This document shows, piece after piece, positions 35,055 to 44,781 of a stretch of 64,000 nucleotides of DNA; the first letter of the stretch is position 1; every line of letters starts with the position of its first letter. Position numbers and translations under genes: made by a program. The notes below the pieces were generated by a model that was not told where the DNA came from, ran no database searches, and was given only the letters and a program-made list of their open reading frames with translations. The DNA comes from Planctomycetota bacterium (GTDB lineage Bacteria; Planctomycetota; UBA11346), in assembly GCA_016745075.1 (NCBI GenBank), contig JADGDD010000001.1:621125-685124 (forward strand), read 5' to 3'.

Positions 35055-38000
35055 TCACTGAACACAAACCACAGCCCCACTCTTCAAAGAAATGAACAGC
35101 TTGCCATTTCCTGTAATCATTCCGTCAAAGACGGGTGGTGATGAGAGCTTGAGTTTGTTGATGGTTTCACCGTTTTTGGTGGAAATACCTAGGAGTAAAG
35201 CACCTTTTTCGCCTGCGATGCTGGCGTTTTGTTCTTCTATGTTTGCTAATAATTCGCCTTTGGGAGGCTGTTTTTTAGAGATAGGGTTTTTGAGCTTCAG
35301 TTCTGTTTCACCGAGTAAATCTGGTGGACCAGCTACGAAAAGGATTCCATTGTCTGCATTTGCTCCTGTGAGCAGCATTCCTCGGGCGAAAAGAGGAATT
35401 TGAACGCTCCAACGGTAGTCAGACTTGGGTTGTGAGAGATCTGCTGCGTAGAGATGGTGATAGGCAACTTTATTGCCAAATCTGTAAAAATCGCGTTTAC
35501 CTCTGCCGTATCCGTAAATATCTGAGCCACCTTTAGAGAAAATACGAGCGGCAAATTTCCCTTTATCGCGAGCACTGCCAGAAGACCCTCCCAGTGCTAA
35601 CATACGGGATTTCACATTGGCAAGCCAATAGGTCCGGTGAAACCATGTACTATCAAGAAAGCCGCTGGATGAAAATATATGCGGCTTGCCATAGTAATCT
35701 TTTCTGTCTTTGGGTTTTGTTAAGAAGTCTGCTATATCAAATCTGCGTGAACGCATATAAATGTATGTGCCATCACAGGAGAGTATATCTGGATTTGCTG
35801 TTGGTAATGTGAGTTGCTTAATATCTTTCATTTTGTCAGCTTCATTAGCAAGGAAGTCGTCAGACATGTTTTTTGAGAGCAACTCTCCGGTTACTGGGTT
35901 GAGTTGGTAAAATTGCAGCCCCCCTTCTAAGAAAGAAGAACGACCTGCTACACAGTAAATGGTATCGTTTACGATGAGAATGCTTCCATGTACGGGCCAT
36001 GCTGATTCTGTTTGGTTATAGGAGATCAGTTTATCGTGGCCCTCTGCTGCTAAGAAACGCCAAACAAGAGCGCCATCATGTGCACGTAGGCAATAAACCC
36101 AGCCATCGCGTGAACCAAAATAGAGACGGCCTTTGTAATAACTGGGTGGGGAATCAACGCGGGCTCCTGCTGTGTATGACCAAAGTTCTTTTCCGCTATC
36201 TCCATCAAGCGCATGCACAGAATGCTGTTCTATTGAGGAGACAAACACTTTTTTCTCTGCATAAATAATGCTGCTGAGTTCACCACCAAGGTCTGTCTTC
36301 CATACTTTTTTCATACTCAGTGACAGGTCTGCTTGTGTTCCACCGTCACGCGCTGCATTACAACGATAGGTCGGCCAATCTGTGGCAGTTACATCTGTTA
36401 CTATTTCTGTGTTATAAAGCGGGCCTTTCTCTAAGCGTTCATCGTCAGGTACACTGCGTTCGCTTAATGGTGTAGCGGATGTTCCTGCTAATACGCTGAA
36501 TCCTTCCATTTTGGATTCCATATAACAGGAACAGGGGTCTGGTGGTGCGTACATGAGGCCGTTTGCGGGCAAAATGCCAAACAAACACGCTCCACGCACC
36601 CAGTTATGCAATTCCCATGTTTTCTTTCTGTAATCAACAAACTCTATGCCGTTTCGTGATGTGAGAAAAAAGTTTTTGGTCGCTTTGGAGCGATGGCAGC
36701 GATGATGAAACCAATAATTGTCTATATCCGGAGGGAATTGGCTTTTTATTTCACCAGTCCTTACGTCACGACCGGTAAAAATTCCTGTAGAAAGCTTTTT
36801 GACCTGTTTTCTTTTTGCTGTACCGAATTCTTTGAGGTCTGCACCCCACACACAGCCATCTGCTACAATAAGGTCTGCTGGTGCCATAAAGTTATCTCGG
36901 ACAAAAGATGAGGTCCATAATATGTCCCCATTAGTAGCATCAACAGCCGTGAGCTCTTCTTTGAGTGCCGTAAACAAAACAACACCATGTTGAACAACCA
37001 ATGTTGGTGTTTTTCCTGTTTCTATAGAGGAAACTCCTTTTACTGGTGCTGAACGCCATGCTTGTTTGCCCGTTTCACGATTAACGGCAACGATACTTTC
37101 CCCATCATAAAAATAAATATGGACTGCATCCGTTGCTACAGTGACGGGGGCAATTTTATAGGCAGACTCCCATAAAATTGTATCTGTTTCATCATCAATG
37201 GCAATTAAACGGCGTGGCTTTGAACTTTTTGTCCATGTTCCAAAATATAAAAAGTGAGGATGTTTCTTGCTGATTTTTTCTACAATTCCAGTCGATTTTG
37301 CGGTTACAAATATTTTACCATCAGAGACGAGTACCTCTTCGGTTCCTTCGGTTCCTTCTATTGTTGTGAGTATTTCACCTGTTGCTGCATCAATTTTGCT
37401 AAGCGCTGCTGTAAACCCGAGGGTTACGTAGACAATCTCATCAACAGCTACTAATCGTCTGGTTATCTGAGTTGGCCCATTCTTTAAGCCCATGTAATGG
37501 GATACCCACGTAGGCAGCGGACGTTTCCATAAAAGTGCGCCATTAAATCCATCGCGTGCTATTAAAGACCATTTGGGCGGTAAAGATAGGGCTGAGGTTG
37601 GGCCTTCATCTAGGATGTAGAAAATGCGTCCACCTGCGGATACCATAACGCTAAAACTAGACATAGCGTTATGGTTGCGTGTCCAACGGGGGCCACACTG
37701 CCATTGCAGCTTACGCAAAGGTGGTTGTATATTATCTTGAGACAGAGCATTATTGCTAGCATCATATAAGTAGTGCGTCCAATCATCAATGGTATCAGGA
37801 ACGGGTTTGACAGTTTTCACCCATGTGCCTGTGTCTTTGAGGTAGGCAACACCTCGTGGAGCCAACACGCGCATAATTTCTGACAGAGCAATGCCGTTGA
37901 GATTTTCTGCAACAAGTAAGTTCACCATGTTATCTATGTAGGGCAAACGGCTTCCTGAAAATTGTTCAATGGAAATTCGTCCGTAACCTCCTTGTTTCTG

Positions 38001-38222
38001 AATAGTTGCTCGAGCACGTTCCATTTTCTGAACATCTCTCGTCAATCCATGAACAATGTAGCTCTTCTTCCGCCCTAAATCAGCGGTTAAAGAGCCATCA
38101 TCGCAACCAAGATGAACAATAACGCCACCTTGAACGCTCGTTTCTGTGAGGATACTCTGTGCGTCTTCTGCAAAAATATTGGAACTATAAAATAGGATAA
38201 TAATAAGGAGGGTATATTTCAT
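35055..38222 (-). CDS. Secreted methyltransferase-like / PQQ-type beta-propeller protein (copy A)
   Basis: 1055 residues from the ATG at 38222, which has GAAAGG eight bases upstream and opens with a signal peptide (MKYTLLIIILFYSSNIFA). Residues about 30-135 look like a class I SAM methyltransferase core: VHLGCDDGSLTADL (motif I), IVHGLTRD (motif II), LPYIDNMVNLLVAENL (motif IV-like) and EIMRVLAPRGVAYL. Then comes DDWTHYLYDASNNALSQD, the family's linker motif, and a large propeller with PQQ-type blades (DGNTGKELWSYTAGARVDSPPSYYKGRLYFGSRDGWVYCL). Conserved Cys motifs HHRCHR and CSCY lie mid-protein. This is the most complete version in the window. Function unknown; it would be periplasmic or surface-located. 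It is the last gene of the sigma-FecR-importer train, 295 bp after the GH51-like gene. Confidence 0.85.
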   Translation of the reverse strand: MKYTLLIIILFYSSNIFAEDAQSILTETSVQGGVIVHLGCDDGSLTADLGRKKSYIVHGLTRDVQKMERARATIQKQGGYGRISIEQFSGSRLPYIDNMVNLLVAENLNGIALSEIMRVLAPRGVAYLKDTGTWVKTVKPVPDTIDDWTHYLYDASNNALSQDNIQPPLRKLQWQCGPRWTRNHNAMSSFSVMVSAGGRIFYILDEGPTSALSLPPKWSLIARDGFNGALLWKRPLPTWVSHYMGLKNGPTQITRRLVAVDEIVYVTLGFTAALSKIDAATGEILTTIEGTEGTEEVLVSDGKIFVTAKSTGIVEKISKKHPHFLYFGTWTKSSKPRRLIAIDDETDTILWESAYKIAPVTVATDAVHIYFYDGESIVAVNRETGKQAWRSAPVKGVSSIETGKTPTLVVQHGVVLFTALKEELTAVDATNGDILWTSSFVRDNFMAPADLIVADGCVWGADLKEFGTAKRKQVKKLSTGIFTGRDVRTGEIKSQFPPDIDNYWFHHRCHRSKATKNFFLTSRNGIEFVDYRKKTWELHNWVRGACLFGILPANGLMYAPPDPCSCYMESKMEGFSVLAGTSATPLSERSVPDDERLEKGPLYNTEIVTDVTATDWPTYRCNAARDGGTQADLSLSMKKVWKTDLGGELSSIIYAEKKVFVSSIEQHSVHALDGDSGKELWSYTAGARVDSPPSYYKGRLYFGSRDGWVYCLRAHDGALVWRFLAAEGHDKLISYNQTESAWPVHGSILIVNDTIYCVAGRSSFLEGGLQFYQLNPVTGELLSKNMSDDFLANEADKMKDIKQLTLPTANPDILSCDGTYIYMRSRRFDIADFLTKPKDRKDYYGKPHIFSSSGFLDSTWFHRTYWLANVKSRMLALGGSSGSARDKGKFAARIFSKGGSDIYGYGRGKRDFYRFGNKVAYHHLYAADLSQPKSDYRWSVQIPLFARGMLLTGANADNGILFVAGPPDLLGETELKLKNPISKKQPPKGELLANIEEQNASIAGEKGALLLGISTKNGETINKLKLSSPPVFDGMITGNGKLFISLKSGAVVCVQ

Positions 38223-38517
38223 AATTCTTACCTTTCTCAATATTCGTACTGGTGTTCTCTCATTTCTAGAAAATTTACCATTCAAAAGACATGGTTCCTA
38301 CTCATTTTGCCCATTCAAATATATCCTGAATATTTGAACAATTCTGTTCCATCGCTTGTCCATATTATCTTTAAGCATATATTAATAGAGAATACCAGTA
38401 CCAGCATATTTTTCGAGAGTTTCTCCGAAAATATGCCGGTCAAGGCTGGTAAAAGGATTGAGAATTAACTCTAAAGTGATATTTTATAATGCTTTCGTAT
38501 CTTTGTTATAACTTTTC
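38223..38517 (-). promoter_or_regulatory. Intergenic region with nested stem-loop structure
   Basis: These 295 bp separate the GH51-like gene from propeller copy A. A two-level structure is present: outer arms TACCAGC (38399-38405) and GCTGGTA (38445-38451), 7 bp perfect, enclosing CATATTTTTCG (38405-38415) pairing with CGAAAATATG (38426-38435). No T-run follows on the minus strand, so it looks more like a structured leader or processing site than a simple terminator. It lies about 180 bases upstream of the copy A start. Confidence 0.5.
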
Positions 38518-41142
38518 CTATTCTTCCCAAACAATGGATTGTAATGAAAATGGTTTCAGAGTAATTTCATAACCATTTGTGAAGTTTTCTATTGTTGAAT
38601 TTTCTATAGTAACAGTGCTTTTTCCGTCTTCCATCCAATTTGCATCGGTAATATTTTCGGAAGTCAGCAGATGTTTCTGGGCTACCTGCCCCTTCACTGA
38701 GCTATTCAAGTTCAAGGTAAAGGTGCGCTCTTTTTCAGGGTCTATGTTCACCAAAATAAGGGAGCGTTTTGTACCTTTTTTGAATGCGTATGACCACACA
38801 GATTGCATCTCTTCATCCACAAAAACAATTTTCTTTATTTTAAGCTTCTTGAATACTTTTAAAGCTTCCTTAACAGACTCAACAGTTCGAGCCCCCTCTT
38901 TCAGCTCTTTAATTTTACGGGCAGCACGACCAGCCAGTCCCCGTAAGACACCATAGACAACTCCACTATGAACAGTTTTTACCTCATCGGAGGTGAAACG
39001 TAACTGTCTTACATACCAGTCACACACGGTGAGCATATCTTCTTTTGCCATTAAGCCATTAAGTTTTCCTGCAAAATAGACACCCGCATTTTCTAGTTCT
39101 TCGTCTGGTATTTTATGAGCACCTTCTACACCAGCCTCAACAACTAATAGTTCAACCTGTTTTTCTTCTTCTCTGAGTGATGTAAACGACTCTACTTCAT
39201 TATGCGTTGTTTCAAGTAGGTCGCCACCAAGCGCTTTATTAACAACCTGCATAGCCAAAAAGAGCGGGTGATACATTCTTTTTGATTTGTCTATAGAAAA
39301 TACTGTTCCCCAAATGCCTTTGTCAGTTGTTTTATCAGCGCCACCACCAATAAGCTTAAAGAAACACTGTGTTCTTGCTTTATTCTCTTTGAGGTGGATA
39401 AGCATAGAGTTTGCAATATTTATTCCGCCACCAACAGATGCTTGAAATTTCTGACAGAAATCAACGGGGGCATAATTATACATAAGATGATGATTCACTT
39501 CATATATTTTATACTCCCCTCCGTTTTTTGCAGCAGCGCTATAGGCACTATGGTGTTTTTTAGCAAATCTGACTCCTTTACCAAAAGCCCATTTAAATAT
39601 TTTTGCTCCGGTATCAAGCTGTTCTGTATGATCTCGTTTAATTTCATGAATAACATAGGGAGCCATATCATAAGCATCGCCATTAGTATGGAGTTTTGTC
39701 ACTTTCGTATGATCAGGGCAATGCGTTCTTTCGTTCAGAATAATACTGATATTATCCTTCCAATAAGGTGAATTATGCGCCACATTGATAAGGTCTGTCC
39801 AATAATCAGCTCCGTTACAATTTGCACCCCAAAACATGAGGTTCCATGTTTCATTGCCTATCTCAACATGAATTTCGTTGAGAACCTCTGTCCACGGCTG
39901 TATCTGGCCTTGTGCCGCTCGTAGCTTCCCAAGACCAACATCAGCAGGAGCACCAAGGTATTCAATAAATTGTTCCATCTCTGTTGTTTTCATAATACCC
40001 GGCAGTATATACCAAGGTTCGTTCCCTGTTTTTGCACAAAAGTCGTAAAGTTGATGTAATGACATAAAATACGAATTATGCTTATTTTTAGGTCCTGCTT
40101 TCATTTTTGGTGACCATGCATGTTGATAGAATTCATCTCGTGGTCCGACCATGTTCTCTATCACGCCTTCGCAGACATCGCCAGAACGAAGCGGCATACC
40201 TGTTCCCAGGTCACGAAGCACATCAAGAACATCATCGTTAAATGCGGTATCGTTTGTATCTCCTTCTTTAAATGCAGTGACATCATCTATAAGTATTTTA
40301 TCACTGTTCGAAACAAACTTTATACTAACCACAATATCTTCTGTTATATTTCTCTCTATGTTATACTCTTTCCAGTCTCCTGTTATTGGTATTTCTTCTT
40401 CCGTTTGGGCAAATTTTAAGAGCAATGATGCCGCACCATCCACCCCTTTTGCCCAAAAGCGCAACTTCCACACACCTTTGGTATTTGAACAGTTATCATA
40501 GGCAATATTCGTCATATGTAGCGCTCTACCGTTGAGTAAGCATGAAGATTGCCCTTTTGATGTAGGAGGTACATCGTGAGATATTTCACAATTTCTAAAG
40601 TTAGAAGCACCGGTTCCTGCACAAAGCAGTTGACCTTCGGATAAGTTAAGCAAACGAAAAGCTATGCCACCCCATGGTGGAACATGCACTTCTTTATCGA
40701 ATTTAAGAAAGAGGCCGTCTTTTTTACCACCCCACATAATAGCTGGTTTTTCTTCGTAACTAAGCAGTTTTAAAGATTCGCCCTTATTCGGTCCTGAAAC
40801 AACCCAAAACTCTGCATCTGGATGTTTAATAATTGCTGGGGTTCCCTTCTTACCATCCTTAAACCAAAGACTCTTATTCATTGTTTTTCCAACAAGAACC
40901 CCAGAACTATCGTCGTTCTCTTCCGCTGCAATAAACATATGTTGATAGAGTGTCCCCTCAAAATTCATATTTAAACGCTGTTTGAGCATGGGGGCGTTGT
41001 ATGAATCCCGACTGACATTTACGCCAAAGTTCTTCGTCTTTTCGAGAAGAACAGTGTCGGCAATCGTTATCTCAGCCGCTTCTGCAATATGTGCAGAAGC
41101 ACAGATGCACGAGAGCAAGCAGGTTGCGATAGTTTTGTACAT
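38518..41142 (-). CDS. Secreted GH51-like (clan GH-A) glycosidase
   Basis: 874 residues with a signal peptide (MYKTIATCLLSCICASAHIAEA). The N-terminal 310 residues include a beta-sandwich (GVWKLRFWAKGVDGAASLLLKFAQ...) like carbohydrate-binding modules. The barrel follows the order seen in GH51: a Gly-rich segment, LYDFCAKTGNEPWYILPG, WTEVLNEIHVEIGNETWN with the candidate acid/base Glu, then YKIYEVNHHLMYN with the candidate nucleophile Glu. The C-terminal beta-domain ends KPFSLQSIVWEE, as in alpha-L-arabinofuranosidases. Family assignment is by motif order only; GH39 or GH79-like proteins are alternatives. It starts 17 bases after the GH92 gene and belongs to the same train. Confidence 0.8.
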   Translation of the reverse strand: MYKTIATCLLSCICASAHIAEAAEITIADTVLLEKTKNFGVNVSRDSYNAPMLKQRLNMNFEGTLYQHMFIAAEENDDSSGVLVGKTMNKSLWFKDGKKGTPAIIKHPDAEFWVVSGPNKGESLKLLSYEEKPAIMWGGKKDGLFLKFDKEVHVPPWGGIAFRLLNLSEGQLLCAGTGASNFRNCEISHDVPPTSKGQSSCLLNGRALHMTNIAYDNCSNTKGVWKLRFWAKGVDGAASLLLKFAQTEEEIPITGDWKEYNIERNITEDIVVSIKFVSNSDKILIDDVTAFKEGDTNDTAFNDDVLDVLRDLGTGMPLRSGDVCEGVIENMVGPRDEFYQHAWSPKMKAGPKNKHNSYFMSLHQLYDFCAKTGNEPWYILPGIMKTTEMEQFIEYLGAPADVGLGKLRAAQGQIQPWTEVLNEIHVEIGNETWNLMFWGANCNGADYWTDLINVAHNSPYWKDNISIILNERTHCPDHTKVTKLHTNGDAYDMAPYVIHEIKRDHTEQLDTGAKIFKWAFGKGVRFAKKHHSAYSAAAKNGGEYKIYEVNHHLMYNYAPVDFCQKFQASVGGGINIANSMLIHLKENKARTQCFFKLIGGGADKTTDKGIWGTVFSIDKSKRMYHPLFLAMQVVNKALGGDLLETTHNEVESFTSLREEEKQVELLVVEAGVEGAHKIPDEELENAGVYFAGKLNGLMAKEDMLTVCDWYVRQLRFTSDEVKTVHSGVVYGVLRGLAGRAARKIKELKEGARTVESVKEALKVFKKLKIKKIVFVDEEMQSVWSYAFKKGTKRSLILVNIDPEKERTFTLNLNSSVKGQVAQKHLLTSENITDANWMEDGKSTVTIENSTIENFTNGYEITLKPFSLQSIVWEE

Positions 41143-41159
41143 GATATCTCCTTTAGTTT

Positions 41160-43610
41160 TTATTTTGTATAATGATCTGATAATGATGGTGGAACGAGCC
41201 CGTCATGTGCCCAGGCTGATGGCTCTGGCCCCATAACAAATGAAAGGGTTCCACCTTTCATAATGTCTGCATGGCGTATCCAGCATTGATTATACGCTTG
41301 TCCGTTAAGCGTTGCTGATTGTACATATGGGCTTGCTTCTCCAGCGTTCTGACCTTCAATGATGAAGGTTTTTCCGTTTGGTAATTGCATGGTGATTTTC
41401 TCAAAAAATGGACCGTGTAAAAGGTAGACATCACTTCCCGCATTTGGAAAAAGACCCAGTGCCCAAAATACCCACCACGAAGACATCGCTCCGCTATCTT
41501 CGCCTCCAGGATAATTACCTCCGGCAGTATACATACCGCTGCCTCTCCCCTTAAGTGCATTTACCCGAGCAAAGCGCGCTGTCATATCTGGTCTATTTGC
41601 ATAACACGCCATCCACGGAATGAAGAAGCCCGGCTCATTGCCAAGTCCCATTACTCCATGCTTCCCATTACCATGCGTGCTATAGCCTGCCTCCATTTTT
41701 TCTATGAACGCTTCTTTCCCACCACATAATTCAATAAGATGATGGACATCATGGTTCATTAAAAAAGAATAGGTCCATGCTGTCCCTTCTGTAAAAGCGG
41801 CAGTATGACTGGAGCGTAGATGGAAAAAGCTTAAATCCTTCTTCCCTTTTTGCGATTTTTTTGATTCACTCAAGGCAAGGAATGTTCCATCTTCATTACG
41901 TGGAACGATGAAGCCCTTTATACCGGTTTCTTTATCAAGTGCCTCTGGGTTCCAAATATTCTGCCAGCTCCGTGAACGCTGAAAGAGCATGCTTGCATCT
42001 TCAGCATGGCCAAGTTTTTGAGCTGCCAATGCTGAGTTATAATCAGCAATAGCATATTCAAGTGTATTACTACATGACGACCGACGTGATGTGCGCTCGG
42101 TTTTATCCTTTGGAAAGGGAATCCAACCTCGTTCTTTGTAGTCCGGTTTACGCCCAGTATCACAAACAGTAGCACGAAGGGCTGTCCATGCTTGTTCAAT
42201 ATCAAGCCCAGGAATATCTTTGATGATCGCTTCTGCGACAATGTTATCAGCGCAAATACCACTCAGAGCAAATACACCGGATTTCCCCGCAACAAAATTC
42301 TTTGGAATGCAACCGAGGCTTTTTTGAAGGTTCGTTAAGCCATTCACCACACTAGCAAGAGCCGTATGGTCTATCAAACTATACAATGGAAAAAGAGAAC
42401 GCCATGTATCCCATGTAGAATAGTGGTCATCCCAATAATCTCCATTCATATAATACGGATCATCACCAGTTTTATTACGAGGCATGGCCCGCGTGTGGTG
42501 CAAGAAAGAATAAAAGGCGCTGATCTCTTTTTCTGGACCACCTTCTACAATAATACGACTCAGATAAGCATTCCATGCATCTTGTGCATCTTTCCGAACC
42601 GCATCAAAACTTTTTTTTCCAATTTGGGCTCTGATAAAGTGCTGACTATTTTCAATATTTCGAAATGAAACAGATATTTTCATTTCAACTCTTTGTTCCA
42701 CCTGTGTATCAAAGGTAAAATAGAACCCTTCATGTGGTCCAGTAATAACACGGCCTTTTTTCTGGGTCAACTTAGGTTCTTCCTCCCAGTGCCCTTTGTC
42801 AAACTGTACCGTTCTATTCTCCGCTTGTATCTCATCATCTTTCCATGTTCCAAAGGCAGATGCTGCTCGGCTTAATTCAATAGTAAAATACACATAATAT
42901 TCATTCATCCCAGTACACCAACCGCCTGAATAACGGGCTTTTCCTGTAAGCGTTTTACCATCTTCTGACAGACTCGCATCCACCATGTGACAACCACCAT
43001 GAAAACAACCTTTTGAGTAATGAACGGTCCCATACACACAGGGGTCAAAAAGTAATTGGGCTTTATCCGTTTGAGGATACGTAAATGCCCAATAGTTAAC
43101 ATTATGGGTTGGCGTCACTTCTACCCGAGTATCAAAATCGGTTAATGTGACAGCATAATAGTCAGCATCGATGATTTCATTCGCCTTCTTACTGCCAAGT
43201 TTACGAAAACGTGTTCTTAAGTCTCCTGTATGTGGAAAGATGGCAAGCTGACCGTATGTTCCTGCGCCCCCAGTCCCATGCACATGCATTTGACCAAACC
43301 CTTCAACAACACCTGCTTTTTCTGAATAATGATTGGTGCCGCCACGCTCTGAATGTGGAGAAGATGACGCTACTCCGTTTGGTAAAAATGGCCCAGTAAT
43401 AGTATTGCCAAAATTTATGCCTGTTCGGTGGTTCACCAATGGTAACAAATTTTCAATACGAGCAGGAGCGTCAATTGCACACGATGGTGGCGCACCCCAG
43501 TCTTTTGCCTTATTTTCCATATTCACTGGTATATCAAGATCAAGAGCATGTAGACTCGTAATTGATAGACTTACACATATTACAAAGAAGAGAGCGTTTC
43601 TTTTTATCAT
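41160..43610 (-). CDS. Secreted GH92 family alpha-mannosidase
   Basis: 816 residues from the ATG at 43610 (GGGGA six bases upstream), with a signal peptide (MIKRNALFFVICVSLSITSLHA). GH92 hallmarks are present: GTGGAGTYGQLAIFPHTG, RVEVTPTHNVNYWAFTYP, YWDDHYSTWDTWRSLFPLYSLI, GLGNEPGFFIPWM, and GNYPGGEDSGAMSSWWVFWALGLFPNAGSDVYLLHGPFF, with the C-terminal beta-domain. GH92 enzymes are Ca2+-dependent inverting exo-alpha-mannosidases, mostly alpha-1,2/1,3. It would trim mannose from glycoprotein glycans or mannans in the periplasm or outside. It follows the importer permease by 40 bp. Confidence 0.93.
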   Translation of the reverse strand: MIKRNALFFVICVSLSITSLHALDLDIPVNMENKAKDWGAPPSCAIDAPARIENLLPLVNHRTGINFGNTITGPFLPNGVASSSPHSERGGTNHYSEKAGVVEGFGQMHVHGTGGAGTYGQLAIFPHTGDLRTRFRKLGSKKANEIIDADYYAVTLTDFDTRVEVTPTHNVNYWAFTYPQTDKAQLLFDPCVYGTVHYSKGCFHGGCHMVDASLSEDGKTLTGKARYSGGWCTGMNEYYVYFTIELSRAASAFGTWKDDEIQAENRTVQFDKGHWEEEPKLTQKKGRVITGPHEGFYFTFDTQVEQRVEMKISVSFRNIENSQHFIRAQIGKKSFDAVRKDAQDAWNAYLSRIIVEGGPEKEISAFYSFLHHTRAMPRNKTGDDPYYMNGDYWDDHYSTWDTWRSLFPLYSLIDHTALASVVNGLTNLQKSLGCIPKNFVAGKSGVFALSGICADNIVAEAIIKDIPGLDIEQAWTALRATVCDTGRKPDYKERGWIPFPKDKTERTSRRSSCSNTLEYAIADYNSALAAQKLGHAEDASMLFQRSRSWQNIWNPEALDKETGIKGFIVPRNEDGTFLALSESKKSQKGKKDLSFFHLRSSHTAAFTEGTAWTYSFLMNHDVHHLIELCGGKEAFIEKMEAGYSTHGNGKHGVMGLGNEPGFFIPWMACYANRPDMTARFARVNALKGRGSGMYTAGGNYPGGEDSGAMSSWWVFWALGLFPNAGSDVYLLHGPFFEKITMQLPNGKTFIIEGQNAGEASPYVQSATLNGQAYNQCWIRHADIMKGGTLSFVMGPEPSAWAHDGLVPPSLSDHYTK

Positions 43611-43650
43611 TTTATTCCCCATTAAGTATACCGTGCCTTGGATCACAATG

Positions 43651-44781
43651 TTACGCTTTCTTTGACAGATAAATATCCATCCATACAGCGAGCACGAGCA
43701 CAGCTCCCCGCGCCATAAACTTCATCTCAGGTGACACTGCCATGAGCGTCATACCGTTAAGCAAACTCGTCATGATCAATGCACCAAACAAAACACCTAA
43801 AACAGTACCTCGTCCGCCTTTGAGGCTGGTTCCACCTATCACACAGGCTGCAATAGCATCTAATTCCATGAGCTCGCCTACCGTTGTTGTAGATGAACCA
43901 GCATAAGCCGTTTGCATGAAACCGGTGAGGGCAACGATAATACCAAGCAGGGCATACGCCCCTATAATAACCTTGTTGATGGAAATACCCGAAAGCATTG
44001 CAGCTTCTTCATTTCCACCGATAGCGTACAAATAACGGCCAAATGGTGTATGTTGAGTAATAACATACACAGCACAGGCTGTACTAGCAAGAATAACAAG
44101 CGACAAAGGGATGCCTCGTTCTTGGCTTAATACAATTGTAACCAGCAACAAACCCTGTATTATTATAAAAGACTTGAGGAAAAGGACTTCTTTGCTATCC
44201 ACATCAAATCCATGTTCTTTGCGCTTGCTGCGTGTGCGTATTTTTGAGTAAATAATGACAGCACTAATGACCGCCATTAAAATAAAGCCAAAAGTTTGCG
44301 GAAGATAGTAGGTAGTTAGCATTGAGTAGATGTTTGTTTCATTACCAATAGCCACAGGAACCGTTCCATTACCAATAACCTTCCAAAACGCCCCTCTATA
44401 AATAAGTAATCCACCAAGGGTTATAATAAATGATGGAATTTTATACTTGATAATAAGCGCACCCATTAAAGACCAGATAACAACCCCGGCCAGAAATCCA
44501 GCAAGTAATGCAAGTGGAGCAGGTATATCATGATGAAAAATAAGCACGCTTGCTATACCACCAATAAGTCCTGCGCCACTGCCAACCGATAAATCAATCA
44601 TTCCCGGCAAAAGCACAAGCAACATACCAAGAGCGAGCGTTGCCGTTACCGAGAGCTCAATAAATAACATTGATATGTTGCGTGAACTATAAAAGGTTTC
44701 AGACATGCAGCCGAAGAATATCCAAATGAGAATCAACGCGATACCCATAGAAAAATCACGCAAAGAAATGTTTTTATTCAT
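43651..44781 (-). CDS. xylH: Sugar ABC transporter permease, XylH type
   Basis: 376 residues, about ten hydrophobic helices (for example ATLALGMLLVLLPGMIDLSVGSGAGLIGGIASVLI). The signature ELDAIAACVIGGTSLKGGRGTVLGVLFGALIMTSL is shared by RbsC/XylH permeases. A charged cytoplasmic loop (SKIRTRSKRKEHGF) in mid-protein is characteristic of XylH rather than RbsC. It forms the inner-membrane channel of the importer. It overlaps the XylG-type ATPase gene by 8 bp. The xyl naming reflects homology; the GH92 gene next door suggests mannose or another sugar as the actual cargo. Confidence 0.88.
   Translation of the reverse strand: MNKNISLRDFSMGIALILIWIFFGCMSETFYSSRNISMLFIELSVTATLALGMLLVLLPGMIDLSVGSGAGLIGGIASVLIFHHDIPAPLALLAGFLAGVVIWSLMGALIIKYKIPSFIITLGGLLIYRGAFWKVIGNGTVPVAIGNETNIYSMLTTYYLPQTFGFILMAVISAVIIYSKIRTRSKRKEHGFDVDSKEVLFLKSFIIIQGLLLVTIVLSQERGIPLSLVILASTACAVYVITQHTPFGRYLYAIGGNEEAAMLSGISINKVIIGAYALLGIIVALTGFMQTAYAGSSTTTVGELMELDAIAACVIGGTSLKGGRGTVLGVLFGALIMTSLLNGMTLMAVSPEMKFMARGAVLVLAVWMDIYLSKKA

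Noticed and set aside
38579..40501. Several plus-strand frames of 99-125 codons opposite the GH51-like gene
   Set aside because: All are shadows; the minus frame carries signal peptide and catalytic motifs throughout.
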